A DNA stretch of 64,000 nt from Streptomyces sp. NBC_01116 (GCF_041435495.1 NZ_CP108644.1:7859501-7923500); one strand, 5' to 3'. Shown: positions 9,619 to 18,504, counted from the first letter of the stretch. The notes: a model not told the origin generated them from the letters alone. Program-made: numbers and translations.

Positions 9619-10929
9619 TCACTGCTGCATCGTCTGCTGGGCCTTTTCCAGGCGCGCCTTGACGGATTCCTCGGTCACGGGGCGTCCGGCCGCGGCGTCC
9701 GCCCACAGTTCCTTGACGGCCGTACCCACGGCCGTCTCGAACTGCGACTCGTTCGGGACCTGGGGGAGCGGGGCGGCGCTGGTGGCGAGGGTGTCGCGCA
9801 GGACCTTGAGGTCGGGGGCCCCGAAGGCGGCATCGGCCTGTGCGGCCTTGACCGGCGGGATCGAGCCGTAGGTCTGGTTGAGCAGCTTCTGCTCGGCGTC
9901 GCTCGTCATGAACTTCACGAACTTCTTCGCGCCGTCGATGTTCTTCGTGTTCTTGAAGACGGCCATGTTGATGCCCGCGACCATGGAGTTGGTCTGCTTG
10001 CCCGCACCCGGTGCGCCCGAGGGGACCGGCACCGGGGCCGCGCCCCAGTCCTCGGGCTTCATGCCCTGGGCGGCGAAGGTGGAGGCGGCGGCCTGCCACA
10101 GCACCATGGCCGTCTTGCCCTTGGCGAAGTCGGTGAGCGACTGGTTCTGGGCGTACTCCGCGTTGCCCGGAGCGATGATCTTGTCCTCGGCCATGAAGTC
10201 GATGTACTGCTTCACCGCCGCGACCGCACCGTCGGAGGTGAACGTCGCCTTGCCGTCCTGGTCGAAGAAGTCGGCGCCGTGCTGCTGGCCCAGGACGAAG
10301 GTCTGGTGGATGTTGTTGGAGAGGTTGCCGCCCTCGGCGCCCAGCCCCCACTTGCCGTCCTTGGATATCTTCTTGCCCGCCGCGACCAGCTCGTCCCAGG
10401 TGGCCGGGGGCTTCTCGACGCCCGCCTCGGCGAACATCTTCTTGTTGTAGTAGAGGGCGTACGCCAGTGAGTACAGCGGCACCGCGGCGGGCGGCTCGCC
10501 CTCCTTGCCGGCCGAGGCGACCGCCGAGTCCACGAAGCGGTCCCGGCCGCCGATGGCCTCGAAGTTCTTCTCGTCCCACGGCAGGAGCGCTCCGGTCGCC
10601 TGGAGCGAGGCCGACCAGGTGTTGCCGATGTTCAGCACGTCCGGGCCCTGGCCGGAGCTGGTGGCGGCGAGGATCCGGTTCAGCAGGTCGGCCCACGGCA
10701 CGACCTCCAGCTTCACCTTGATCCCGGTCTCCTTCTCGAACTTCTTGAGTTCGGGAGTGAGGATCTTCTTGTCGGCCTCGATGCTGGGGCCCTGGTTGGA
10801 CGCCCAGTAGGTGAGGGTCTTCGGCGACTCGTTGCTGCCGCCCGAGGTGGTCCCGCCACCGCAGCCGGTGGCGGCTACGGCGATGGCGAGGGCGAGGGTG
10901 GCGGCGCTTGCGGCTCTGACGTGACGCAT
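9619..10929 (-). CDS. Sugar-binding lipoprotein of the ABC transporter
   Basis: A 436-residue family 1 extracellular solute-binding protein. The signal peptide ends in the lipobox AATGC, so the mature protein is lipid-anchored on the outer membrane face. The body has the two-lobe SBP pattern: LTYWASNQGPSIEADKK at the start, WADLLNRILAATSSGQGPDV for the first hinge strand, and MVAGINMAVFKNTKN in the second lobe. Start ATG 10929 is preceded by AAAGGGG; an in-frame ATG at 10983 would hide the signal peptide. It leads an operon of binding protein, two permeases and a GH1 beta-glucosidase. The likely ligand is a beta-glucoside such as cello- or laminari-oligosaccharide, inferred from the GH1 gene. 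Confidence 0.9.
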   Translation of the reverse strand: MRHVRAASAATLALAIAVAATGCGGGTTSGGSNESPKTLTYWASNQGPSIEADKKILTPELKKFEKETGIKVKLEVVPWADLLNRILAATSSGQGPDVLNIGNTWSASLQATGALLPWDEKNFEAIGGRDRFVDSAVASAGKEGEPPAAVPLYSLAYALYYNKKMFAEAGVEKPPATWDELVAAGKKISKDGKWGLGAEGGNLSNNIHQTFVLGQQHGADFFDQDGKATFTSDGAVAAVKQYIDFMAEDKIIAPGNAEYAQNQSLTDFAKGKTAMVLWQAAASTFAAQGMKPEDWGAAPVPVPSGAPGAGKQTNSMVAGINMAVFKNTKNIDGAKKFVKFMTSDAEQKLLNQTYGSIPPVKAAQADAAFGAPDLKVLRDTLATSAAPLPQVPNESQFETAVGTAVKELWADAAAGRPVTEESVKARLEKAQQTMQQ

Positions 10930-10985
10930 GTGAGGTGGCCCCTTTCCGGGGATGGCTGCGTTCGGGAACCGAACGGCCTCCATGA

Positions 10986-11008
10986 CTTATTTTATGCCAT
11001 GATTTAAG
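10986..11008. promoter_or_regulatory. Candidate ROK operator between divergent genes
   Basis: This imperfect 23-bp palindrome is unusually A+T-rich for the region, with CTTA at one end, TAAG at the other and an ATGcCAT centre. It lies between the ABC operon start (10929) and the ROK regulator start (11072). Position and symmetry suggest an operator used by the ROK protein for both directions. Confidence 0.5.
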
Positions 11009-11071
11009 AGGTGAGAGAAGGTCGCGTCAAGGCCTGGGGCCGGGGTATGTTCCTGGACGGGAAGGAGCAAC

Positions 11072-12406
11072 ATGGCCGAGCGCAACAGACGGACCGTGCG
11101 TGACCTGCGAAGGGGCAATCGGGCGAGGGTATTGCAACGGTTGTATTTCGACGGCCCGCTGAGCCGCCAGGAGCTCGGACCGGTCACGGGGCTGAGTTCA
11201 GGTTCCATCAGCAACGTCGTTGCGGAACTCTCCGCCGAGGGACTCCTGGAGGAGGCCGGCGTCGTCGACTCCGACGGTGGCCGCCCCCGTACGCTGCTGC
11301 GCGTCGCCCCGGACGGCGGGCTGCTCGTCGGCATCGACATCGGCGAGACCCGGGTCCGCGTCGAGCTGTTCGACCTCTCCCTGACCGAACTGGCCCGCAC
11401 CGAAAGGCTGCTGGCCCAGCACGGCTACGACGTCGACCGCATCGTCGCCCATGTCCGCACCGGCGTCGCGGATGTGCTGCGCGACGCGGGCGCCGACCCG
11501 GGCCGGCTCCTCGGCATCGGCATCGGGGTCCCCGGCATCATCGAGCGCGACGGACCCGAGGGGCCCGACGGCTCCCGGAGCGCGGTGGTCCACGGCCAGA
11601 CCATCGGCTGGCGCGCGGTCCCCTTCGAGCAGTTGCTGCGCGAGGCGGTCGACGTGCCGCCCGAGGTGCCGCTGTTCATCGACAACGGCGCCAAGACGCT
11701 CGGCCAGGCCGAGATGTGGTTCGGCGGCGGCAGGGGCGCGGGCGCCGCCGCCATCGCCCTGATCGGCTCCGGCGTGGGTGCGTGCGTCGACCACGGCGAC
11801 ATCCTCGACGAGGACCGCATGAGCCTCGCCCTCGAATGGGGGCACACCACCGTCCAGTTGCGCGGCCGGAGGTGCCGCTGCGGCTCCATCGGCTGCCTGG
11901 AGGCGTACGCGGGCGCGCAAGCCCTGCGCGAGCGCTGGCGCGAGGCGGGTGGCCCGCTGCCCGAGGACGCCGACGACGAGACGGCGCTCGCCGCCCTGCT
12001 CGCCGCCGCCTACCCGGAGGGCCAGGGCCCCGCCCCGGACCCGGTGGCGCTCTCGCTGCTCGACGAGACGGCCGAATGCCTCGGCGCGGCCCTCGCCGAC
12101 CTGATCAACCTCTTCCTGCCCGAGCGGATCCTGATCGGCGGCTGGGCGGGCCTGCTCATCGGCCCCCGCCTGCTCCCCGACATCCGCCGGTACGCGAACG
12201 AGTACGCCCTGCGCCACGCGGCGGCCCGCACCACCATCGAGATGGGCCGCCTCGGCCCGGACGCGGTCACCGTGGGCGCGGCGACGCTCCCGCTCGCCGA
12301 CTTCCTCACCCGGGGCGGCAGCCGCCCCGGGCCGGGCGGCGCCGGCGTGCCGCCCCGTACTCCGGTCCAGGCGGTCCGGGAACGACACCGCACGGCGATG
12401 AACTGA
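11072..12406 (+). CDS. ROK-family transcriptional regulator
   Basis: A 444-residue cytoplasmic repressor. Residues 10-80 form a winged helix with SRQELGPVTGLSSGSISNVV. The rest is a ROK sugar-kinase fold with GGLLVGIDIGETRVRVELFD, GIGVPGII and the zinc motif RCRCGSIGCLEAY. Family members sense a sugar or phosphosugar. It is divergent from the ABC/GH1 operon across 142 bp holding a palindrome, so it most likely represses that operon until its sugar appears. ATG 11072 follows GAAGGAG. The last 35 residues are a Pro/Gly-rich tail beyond the fold. Confidence 0.88.
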   Translation: MAERNRRTVRDLRRGNRARVLQRLYFDGPLSRQELGPVTGLSSGSISNVVAELSAEGLLEEAGVVDSDGGRPRTLLRVAPDGGLLVGIDIGETRVRVELFDLSLTELARTERLLAQHGYDVDRIVAHVRTGVADVLRDAGADPGRLLGIGIGVPGIIERDGPEGPDGSRSAVVHGQTIGWRAVPFEQLLREAVDVPPEVPLFIDNGAKTLGQAEMWFGGGRGAGAAAIALIGSGVGACVDHGDILDEDRMSLALEWGHTTVQLRGRRCRCGSIGCLEAYAGAQALRERWREAGGPLPEDADDETALAALLAAAYPEGQGPAPDPVALSLLDETAECLGAALADLINLFLPERILIGGWAGLLIGPRLLPDIRRYANEYALRHAAARTTIEMGRLGPDAVTVGAATLPLADFLTRGGSRPGPGGAGVPPRTPVQAVRERHRTAMN

Positions 12407-12459
12407 GCGCGGACCGGGACCGGCGGACCGGGACCGGGACCGGGGTCCGGGGGTGCTCA

Positions 12460-12519
12460 CGCGCGACGCGGCCAGACGCGCCGCGTCGGCTCACGCGCCG
12501 CGTCTGGCCGCGTCGCGCG
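12460..12519. terminator. Long-stem bidirectional terminator
   Basis: A 21-bp perfect inverted repeat (12460-12480 and 12499-12519) with an 18-nt spacer lies between the ends of the convergent ROK and NUDIX genes. It fits a shared transcription stop. Confidence 0.65.
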
Positions 12520-12622
12520 GCTGCCCGTGCGCCCGCCGGGGCGTCGGCCGGTCGTGCGTCGTCGCTGCCGCGCTTCAGCGGGCCGTGTCCCGCGCGGGGC
12601 CAGGGCGCCCGGCCGCGCCGTC

Positions 12623-13021
12623 CTACGCGGACCAGTGCGGATCGACCAGGCCCAGCCACGCGTCCTGGGCGTCGGCCGGCGGGTGCTCCAGGGGGAGCGG
12701 CGCGAACCGGATCCCCGCGTCGGCTCCGTCGCCGCCGACCCGGTGCTCCCACGCCGAAGGCGGCCCGACCGGCGGGGCGTTGAGCAGGAGGAGGGTGGTC
12801 AGCCCGGGCTGCCCGGTCTCGGGATGGGGCCGGGCGTCCACCGCGATCCGCCGGACCACGCGGGCGCCCGTCAGCCCGGTCTCCTCGGTGACCTCGCGCA
12901 GGACGGCCCGCTCCGGATCCTCGCTCGGCACGACGCCGCCCGCCGGTACCTGGGTACCCGCCTCGGGAACGTCCGCATGGTCGAACACCAGCAGAGCGGG
13001 GAAGGGGTGACGCCGGATCAC
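12623..13021 (-). CDS. NUDIX hydrolase
   Basis: A 132-residue cytoplasmic hydrolase of nucleoside-diphosphate-linked compounds. The full Nudix box is present: GGVVPSEDPERAVLREVTEE followed by TGL, with the REVTEE metal ligands. The substrate is unknown. The frame has a stop immediately before the GTG at 13021, which fixes the start although no strong ribosome site is seen. Confidence 0.82.
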   Translation of the reverse strand: MIRRHPFPALLVFDHADVPEAGTQVPAGGVVPSEDPERAVLREVTEETGLTGARVVRRIAVDARPHPETGQPGLTTLLLLNAPPVGPPSAWEHRVGGDGADAGIRFAPLPLEHPPADAQDAWLGLVDPHWSA

Positions 13022-13082
13022 CTAGGCGGCGACCGGGAGGCGTGGGCCGGTCGGGGGTGAGGTCATGCGGGGCATCCTCGCC

Positions 13083-13161
13083 CGCGCCCGCCGGGCCGCG
13101 TACCCGCGCCCGCCGGGCCGCGTACCCGCGCCCGCCGGGCCGCGTACCCGCGCCCGCCGGG
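13083..13161. repeat. 22-bp tandem repeat, about 3.6 copies
   Basis: Copies at 13083-13104, 13105-13126 and 13127-13148 are identical; a fourth breaks off around 13161. The unit is a mix of CGCCCGCCGGGC and CGCGTACC. It is intergenic, between NUDIX and the lacI-type gene. The direct adjacency without spacers excludes a CRISPR array. Confidence 0.8.
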
Positions 13162-13226
13162 ACGGGCGGCCGCGCCCGCCGGGCCGGGCGGCCGTGCGGG
13201 ACCTGCCTCGCGGGCATCCCCCCGGA

Positions 13227-14387
13227 TCAGGCCGATCCCCGTACCACCAGCTCCGGTTCGAAGATCACGGAGGTCACCGGACCGTCCGGCCGGGCCATCC
13301 GGTCCAGCAGCAGGCGCGTCATCTCGGCGGCCATCCCCTCCACCGGCTGGCGGACCGTGGTCAGCGGAGGGCGGCAGGCCAGGGCCGCGCTGCTGTCGTC
13401 GAAGCCCACCACCGCCACGTCTCCCGGAATCGAGCGGCCGTGCTCCCGCAGGACGTGGCAGGCGCCGAGGGCCATCAGGTCGTTGGCGGCGAAGACCCCG
13501 TCCACGTCCGGATGCTCCGCCAGCAGCCGTTCCATCGCCGCCTCCCCGCTCTCCTGGGTGAACCGCCCCTCGGCGATGGGGATGTACGGATGCCCGTGGC
13601 GCGCCATGGTGTCCCGGAAGCCCGTCAGACGGGCCTGGCCCGCCGGTACGTCCAGCGGACCGCTGATCGTCGCGATCCGGCGACAGCCCCGGCCCAGGAG
13701 GTGCTCGGCCGCCAGCCGGGCCCCGTCCTGGTGTGCGAGGTCGACATAACTGACCGGGACCGGCCGCGCCGGGCGCGCGTACAGGACGGCCGCCAGGCCG
13801 GCGTCCGCGATCAGGGCGGGCAGCGGATCCTCGGCGTGCGTCGAGACGACCAGGGCCCCGTCCGCACTGCCCTGCCTCAGGTACGCCACCACCTCCTCGC
13901 GCGCCCGTGAGGTCTCCGCGAACATCAGCACCGGGTGCATCCCGCGCGGACGCAGGTAGTCGACCACCCCGGTCACCACCCGGCCGAAGAACGGGTCGGC
14001 GAACACCTGCGCGGTGAAGGACCCGGAACTGCCGCTGCCGGCCCGGTCCTTCCCGGACGCCCCGCCCCTGTCCTCATCCTCGTTCCCGTCCTCGTTCCCG
14101 TCCCCCGACGCTCCGGTCGCGGAGTCCTGCCGGGCCGCCTCCGGCTCGACGCCCGCGCCCGAGACCACCAGGGCGATGGCGTCGGCCCGCCGGGTCACCA
14201 GGGACCTGGCCGCCCGGTTCGGGGTGTAGCCCGTCACGGAGACCGCCTGCCGCACGGCCTCCTGGATCACCGGGTCCACATTGCGCACCCCGTTCACGAC
14301 CCGGGAGACGGTGGCGCGCGAGACGCCGGCCGCCCGCGCCACGTCCTCCAGGGTGGGCGCTCCGGCCGAGCGCGGATCATCCGTCAT
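13227..14387 (-). CDS. LacI-family transcriptional regulator
   Basis: A 386-residue repressor. The helix-turn-helix TLEDVARAAGVSRATVSRVV is at residues 12-31, followed by a hinge helix and a periplasmic-binding-like sugar domain with FADPFFGRVVTGV and GVFAANDLMALGA. Between the HTH and sugar domain, at about residues 82-113, is an insert of acidic, Gly and Ser residues (GDGNEDGNEDEDR) not usual in the family. Start ATG 14387 has AAAGG 5 nt upstream; a longer frame to 14534 would run through the operator and promoter. The operator at 14409-14422 lies 21 bp upstream, with TATAAA (minus strand, 14400-14395) between, so autorepression is likely. The two secreted genes at 166 and 1518 carry the same operator. 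Confidence 0.88.
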   Translation of the reverse strand: MTDDPRSAGAPTLEDVARAAGVSRATVSRVVNGVRNVDPVIQEAVRQAVSVTGYTPNRAARSLVTRRADAIALVVSGAGVEPEAARQDSATGASGDGNEDGNEDEDRGGASGKDRAGSGSSGSFTAQVFADPFFGRVVTGVVDYLRPRGMHPVLMFAETSRAREEVVAYLRQGSADGALVVSTHAEDPLPALIADAGLAAVLYARPARPVPVSYVDLAHQDGARLAAEHLLGRGCRRIATISGPLDVPAGQARLTGFRDTMARHGHPYIPIAEGRFTQESGEAAMERLLAEHPDVDGVFAANDLMALGACHVLREHGRSIPGDVAVVGFDDSSAALACRPPLTTVRQPVEGMAAEMTRLLLDRMARPDGPVTSVIFEPELVVRGSA

Positions 14388-14408
14388 GAGCGCCTTTATA
14401 GCACCCCC

Positions 14409-14422
14409 GGAGAGCGCTCTCC
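14409..14422. promoter_or_regulatory. LacI-type operator GGAGAGCGCTCTCC, copy 3 (autoregulatory)
   Basis: It is identical to the copies at 24-37 and 1326-1339. It lies just upstream of the lacI-type gene, next to its likely -10 element, where a bound repressor would block transcription. Confidence 0.65.
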
Positions 14423-14637
14423 ATCGCGCCGGGCAGAGGAACGCGGCCAGGCGGGGCGGAGTTCGGCACCGGTCGGGAGATCGGGAGGCCGGGAGGACTG
14501 CCGGGCGGCCGGGGGTCGGAATCCGGCCACGCACCGGCGCGGCGGCGGCCGAGTATCACGTTTTGCTTGTGATCAGTCACTGTGCGGACCTACGTTGCCC
14601 TTTGCGACATGACCCGAAGCCAGTGGGGGAGCCACGT

Positions 14638-16002
14638 ATGGCCGCGAACGGACGGCACCGCAGATACCAGCCGAGCCGGATCAACCGTGCCTCGCTCACG
14701 GTGACGGCGAGCGGTGCGGGCATCGCCCTCCCGCTCATCACCGCGGCGTCGGCGGGGGCCGCGCCGGTCGAGGTCTGGGAGAAGGTCGCCGCCTGCGAGT
14801 CCAGCGGCAATTGGGACGTCAACACCGGCAACGGCTATTACGGCGGCCTCCAGTTCAGCGGCTCCACCTGGTCGGCCTTCGGCGGCACGCAGTACGCGCC
14901 GCGCGCCGACCTCGCCACCCGGGACCAGCAGATCGCCGTCGCCGAAAAGGTGCTGGACGGCCAGGGCCCCGGCGCCTGGCCCACCTGTTCCGTACGGGCG
15001 GGGCTCACCCGGGGCGGGGACGCGCCAGGGGCCGCCCCGGAGGCGGAGACCGACACGCAGAGCGCGGGAAGCCGGCCGGTGCGGGCCGCGGCGCCGCAGA
15101 GCGCGCCGCCCCGCCGGCCGGTGACCCGCCCCGCCGAGGCGACGCCCACCCATGTGCCGGGCAAGCGCGACTCGTACACCGTCGCGAGCGGCGACTCCCT
15201 CTCCGGGATCGCGTCCGCCCAGCGGGTGCGCGGCGGCTGGCAGGGCCTCTACGCGGCCAACCGCACCGTCGTCGGGGGCGACCCGGACCTGATCTTCCCC
15301 GGGCAGCGGCTGAGCCTCGACCAGAGCCGGGCATCGAAGGCGGGGGAGGGGAAGAGCTCCGGGCAGCCCGCGCGGAAGACCGCCCCGAAGCCCCCGGCGG
15401 CGACGCCCGAGGCGAAGAAGACGGACCAGCGCAAGGCCGAGCCGAAGAAGGAAGCGCCCGCGCAGGCCGCGCCGAAGAAGGAAGCCCCGAAACAGCGGGC
15501 CCCTGAGAAGACGGCCCCGAAGCAGCAGGCGCCCAAGAAGGAAGTGCCGAAGAGGGAAGCGCCGAAGGAGCGTCCCGCTCCGGAGCGCGCCGTGAAGCAC
15601 TCCGGTTTCAGCGCCCCGGTCTCCGCCGGCACCGGTACCCCCTACCGGCAGGCCGGCGGCTGGTCCAGCGGCTATCACACCGGAGTGGACTTCCCCGTGC
15701 CCACCGGGACATCGGTGAAGTCGGTGGCTCCGGGCCGCGTCGTCTCGGCCGGCTGGGCCGGAGCGTACGGCTACGAGGTCGTCATCCGGCACAGCGACGG
15801 CAAGTACAGCCAGTACGCCCATCTCTCCGCGCTCCACGTGCGCGCGGGGCAGTCGGTCTCCGGCGGACAGCGCATCGCCCGCTCCGGCTCCACGGGCAAC
15901 AGCACGGGCCCGCACCTGCACTTCGAGATCCGCACGGGCCCCGGCTACGGCTCGGACGTCGACCCGCTCGCCTACCTCCGCGCAGGCGGCGTCAGGGTCT
16001 GA
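14638..16002 (+). CDS. Secreted wall enzyme: Rpf-like transglycosylase, LysM, M23 endopeptidase
   Basis: A 454-residue exported protein. Residues 1-41 are a signal peptide. An Rpf-type transglycosylase domain (about 44-118) carries the catalytic Glu54 in AACESSGNWD. A LysM peptidoglycan-binding domain (about 178-228) begins with YTVASGDSLSGIA. A Lys/Pro/Ala-rich linker with repeated APKKEAPK units (about 235-318) follows, then an M23 peptidase domain (about 323-450) with zinc ligands in HTGVD and HLHFE. It could cut both glycan and peptide bonds in peptidoglycan. Start ATG 14638 follows GGGGGAG. Rpf proteins help dormant cells or spores resume growth. A GTGATCAGTCAC element near 14567-14578 may be regulatory. 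Confidence 0.88.
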   Translation: MAANGRHRRYQPSRINRASLTVTASGAGIALPLITAASAGAAPVEVWEKVAACESSGNWDVNTGNGYYGGLQFSGSTWSAFGGTQYAPRADLATRDQQIAVAEKVLDGQGPGAWPTCSVRAGLTRGGDAPGAAPEAETDTQSAGSRPVRAAAPQSAPPRRPVTRPAEATPTHVPGKRDSYTVASGDSLSGIASAQRVRGGWQGLYAANRTVVGGDPDLIFPGQRLSLDQSRASKAGEGKSSGQPARKTAPKPPAATPEAKKTDQRKAEPKKEAPAQAAPKKEAPKQRAPEKTAPKQQAPKKEVPKREAPKERPAPERAVKHSGFSAPVSAGTGTPYRQAGGWSSGYHTGVDFPVPTGTSVKSVAPGRVVSAGWAGAYGYEVVIRHSDGKYSQYAHLSALHVRAGQSVSGGQRIARSGSTGNSTGPHLHFEIRTGPGYGSDVDPLAYLRAGGVRV

Positions 16003-17054
16003 ACCGTCCGGTCGGAGCGTGGGCGACGCAGGGTGGCTCCGCCGCGCCGTCGCTGCTGCGCGAGCGGGCCCGGCGCGCCGAACTCCACCTGCGGGACCGC
16101 TTGCCCCGGCGGCAGGGGCGACGGCGACTGCGGCACGGGCATCCGGCCCGACGCCGGTTCCGGCACGACCGGTGACGGCGAGGGGGCAGCCTCCGCCCCG
16201 GCGTCCGTACGCGGCTCCTCGCCGTGCTCCGTGCGCAGCCGCTCCCGCGTCAGCATGATCAGGCCGCCGGCGGCCAGCGCCCCGCAGGAGAGGGCCAGTA
16301 CGGTGCCCGGGACGCCGAGACGGAAGTGCTCGCCGAACAGCGTGATGCCGATCGCGGCGGCCACCACCGGGTTGACCACCGTCACCGTCGCGAGCGGAGC
16401 CGTGAGGCCCGCGCCCCGGTAGGCGGCCTGGGACAGGAACAGGCCCGCCGCCGCGAGCCCGGCGATCACCAGCAGCGGCAGTGCGCCCGAGCGCAGCGAA
16501 CCGGACGTCCACTCCACGGCCACGGTCTTGGTGAACACCGAGGCCATGCCGAACGCCGCGCCCGCGCCCGTGGCCAGCACGATGCTGCGCAGGACCGGCC
16601 GGCGCAGCGTACGGGCGAGCACGACGAGCGCGCCGACGGCCCCGAACGTCACCGAGGCGAGCAGCGCCTGCTCGGGGCCGTTCAGGGTGTGCGGCTCGGC
16701 GTTCCCCGTGAGCGCGAGCAGCCCGCCGAGACCGGCCGTCGCCATCAGGGCGCCGCGCCAGGCCGTCGCCCCCGCCCTCCGCCCGACGAACAGGGCCGCC
16801 ATCGGCAGGGCGAAGACGATCGTCAGCGCGCCGAGCGGCTGGACCAGGCTGAGCGGGCCGTAGGCGAGCGCCACCACGTGCAGGACCGCCCCGGTCCCGT
16901 TGAGGAGGACGGCGGCCCACCACACGCCGTTGCGCAGCAGGGTCTGCCACGCGTTGTCGCCGGTCGCGGCCACGCGCTCCTGGATGATCGCCCCGGCCGC
17001 GTAGGCGACCGCGGAGACCAGTGACAGCAGCACCGACAGCGCAAGGGAACTCAT
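15972..17054 (-). CDS. DMT/EamA-family membrane transporter
   Basis: A 360-residue inner-membrane protein with ten predicted segments in two repeats of five, the EamA-type drug/metabolite transporter layout. The C-terminal 90 residues are a cytoplasmic Pro/Glu/Arg-rich tail. Features include the first segment (SLALSVLLSLVSAVAYAAGA) and VTVVNPVVAAAIGITLFGE late in the second repeat. The substrate is unknown. ATG 17054 was chosen; ATG 17063 three codons upstream is also possible. Its end overlaps the end of the Rpf-like gene by 31 nt, tail to tail. Confidence 0.78.
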   Translation of the reverse strand: MSSLALSVLLSLVSAVAYAAGAIIQERVAATGDNAWQTLLRNGVWWAAVLLNGTGAVLHVVALAYGPLSLVQPLGALTIVFALPMAALFVGRRAGATAWRGALMATAGLGGLLALTGNAEPHTLNGPEQALLASVTFGAVGALVVLARTLRRPVLRSIVLATGAGAAFGMASVFTKTVAVEWTSGSLRSGALPLLVIAGLAAAGLFLSQAAYRGAGLTAPLATVTVVNPVVAAAIGITLFGEHFRLGVPGTVLALSCGALAAGGLIMLTRERLRTEHGEEPRTDAGAEAAPSPSPVVPEPASGRMPVPQSPSPLPPGQAVPQVEFGAPGPLAQQRRRGGATLRRPRSDRTVQTLTPPARR

Positions 17055-17298
17055 GTACACCACGATGTCCCGTCCGGGGCCCCACGTCGTCGTCCTTGAG
17101 ACTGCACTTCGGCCTACTGCCCCAGTAGTACGCCCGACGCACCGACGTCCTCCTCCCGACGGTAGTCCTCTCGCCCCCAGCCGTCAGAAGTTGTCGCCCG
17201 GCGGATACGGTGAGCCGCGAAGGCGACACCGCCGGTGTCCGCACGGCCGGTCACCTGAGCGGCCCGGAGGCGGGCCGGGAACCGAGGGGGAGCAGGGC

Positions 17299-18003
17299 AT
17301 GGACCTGGTGCTACTGGCGTCGGTCGGGGGATTCTTCGCGCTGCGGACCACTCCGGTGCCGGGCGGCGGGCACCGTCCGCTGGAGCGGTTGTACGCGGGG
17401 GACGGCGGTCCTCTCGCCGCGCGCGTCGACAAGGTCGCGGCACGCCTCGCGGCCCCCGAGCGCAGGGTCGCCGCCTCCATCGCCCACCTCGGCCTCGCCG
17501 CCCGGCTCTGGTCCCTCGCGCTGGGCCCGGCCGCGCTCTTCGGGCGGATCCCCGCCCTGACGCCCGGCGCCCTCCACTGGGACCCCGCGGCCACCTCGCC
17601 GGACGACCTGTGGCTAGCGGGGACGGCCGAGCTCCCCGGCACGGCGGCACACATCCGCGAGGAGGTCCAGTACGGGCATCTCGACCCGCTGTCCGAGGCG
17701 TTCCGGCGCGACTGCACGATCTCCCCGCAGCTGCTGCGGGGCAACGCGGGGTCCGCGCTCGCCGGAGCCGTGCGCGAACTCGTCGCCTTCGCGCGCGCCC
17801 ACGACCGGCCGGACGTGGCCGTACGGGCCCGGGCGCTGGCGGCCGAGCTCTTCGACGACGAGGCGCTGCGCGGCACCGGGGCCCCGCACGGGCCCGCGTT
17901 CCGGCGGCGCAGCTGCTGCCTGTACTACCGCTGCCCGGGCGGCGGGCTGTGCGGGGACTGTGTGTTCGACCGGGCGCCCGGACAGGGTGCGAAGGGACGG
18001 TAG
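17299..18003 (+). CDS. FhuF-like (2Fe-2S) protein
   Basis: A 234-residue protein. The C terminus carries the FhuF-type cysteine set, RRSCCLYYRCPGGGLCGDC, that is CC then C and CxxC, which holds a 2Fe-2S cluster in ferric-siderophore reductases. The N-terminal 200 residues are Ala/Arg/Leu-rich, consistent with the FhuF fold. It probably reduces Fe(III) in imported siderophore to release iron, but no siderophore genes are adjacent. ATG 17299 follows GGGGGAG. Transcription is away from the DMT transporter across 244 bp. Confidence 0.75.
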   Translation: MDLVLLASVGGFFALRTTPVPGGGHRPLERLYAGDGGPLAARVDKVAARLAAPERRVAASIAHLGLAARLWSLALGPAALFGRIPALTPGALHWDPAATSPDDLWLAGTAELPGTAAHIREEVQYGHLDPLSEAFRRDCTISPQLLRGNAGSALAGAVRELVAFARAHDRPDVAVRARALAAELFDDEALRGTGAPHGPAFRRRSCCLYYRCPGGGLCGDCVFDRAPGQGAKGR

Positions 18004-18030
18004 CCGTCCGCCGCGCCCGGTCGGGGACCG

Positions 18031-18393
18031 TCAGGAAGGCAGTACGGCGTCGATGGCGGCGTCCACGGACGGCAGGACGGGCAGGGCGCTGTCGAGGCCG
18101 ATCATCCCGATCAGGCGGCGCATGAACGGGGACGGGGCGGCGAGCCGCAGCCGACCGCCCAGCGCGGTGTGTCCCTGGAGAAGCACGTTCACCGTCGTCG
18201 AGTCCGCGAAGCCTACGCCGGAGAGGTCCACGACGACCGGGCCGGAGCCGTTGCCGGCCGCCTCGGTCAGGGCGAGGCCCAACGGGGCGACGCTGTCGAT
18301 ATCGAGGTCACCCGACACGGCGAGGACCGATGCGTCCCGCTCCTGCCGGGTGGTGATTCTGACGGCTCTGTCTTCGTTGGGCGATGAAAGCAC
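18031..18393 (-). CDS. STAS anti-sigma factor antagonist
   Basis: A 120-residue STAS-domain protein of the SpoIIAA/RsbV type. The switch site is in VGFADSTTVNVLLQ, where the serine after FAD is the usual phosphorylation target. Unphosphorylated antagonists bind RsbW-like kinases and free a SigB/SigF-type sigma factor. The window has one such kinase-like ATPase (21351) and one such sigma gene (25426), which may be partners. GTG 18393 follows GAGGTG; an upstream in-frame ATG gives a Pro-rich extension without family support. Confidence 0.82.
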   Translation of the reverse strand: MLSSPNEDRAVRITTRQERDASVLAVSGDLDIDSVAPLGLALTEAAGNGSGPVVVDLSGVGFADSTTVNVLLQGHTALGGRLRLAAPSPFMRRLIGMIGLDSALPVLPSVDAAIDAVLPS

Positions 18394-18504
18394 GGAAGGC
18401 ACCTCAGGCGGAATCGGAAGGGGCGGAGAGCCGTGTCGCCGGACGGGTCGGCATGGTTCCGTCCCTGGTCGCGGCGGGGTAACGGGATAACGATAGAAGT
18501 AACA

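Noticed and set aside
13083..13161. Possible CRISPR array
   Set aside because: The repeats are directly joined with no spacers and are very G+C-rich; it is a simple tandem repeat.
14460..14637. c-di-AMP (ydaO) riboswitch before the Rpf-like gene, as found for some rpf genes
   Set aside because: I could not find the conserved elements of the motif, and the leader seems too short.
14590..17244. Minus-strand 884-codon frame over the Rpf-like and DMT genes
   Set aside because: A shadow of the real genes; no domain and Arg/Gly-rich composition.
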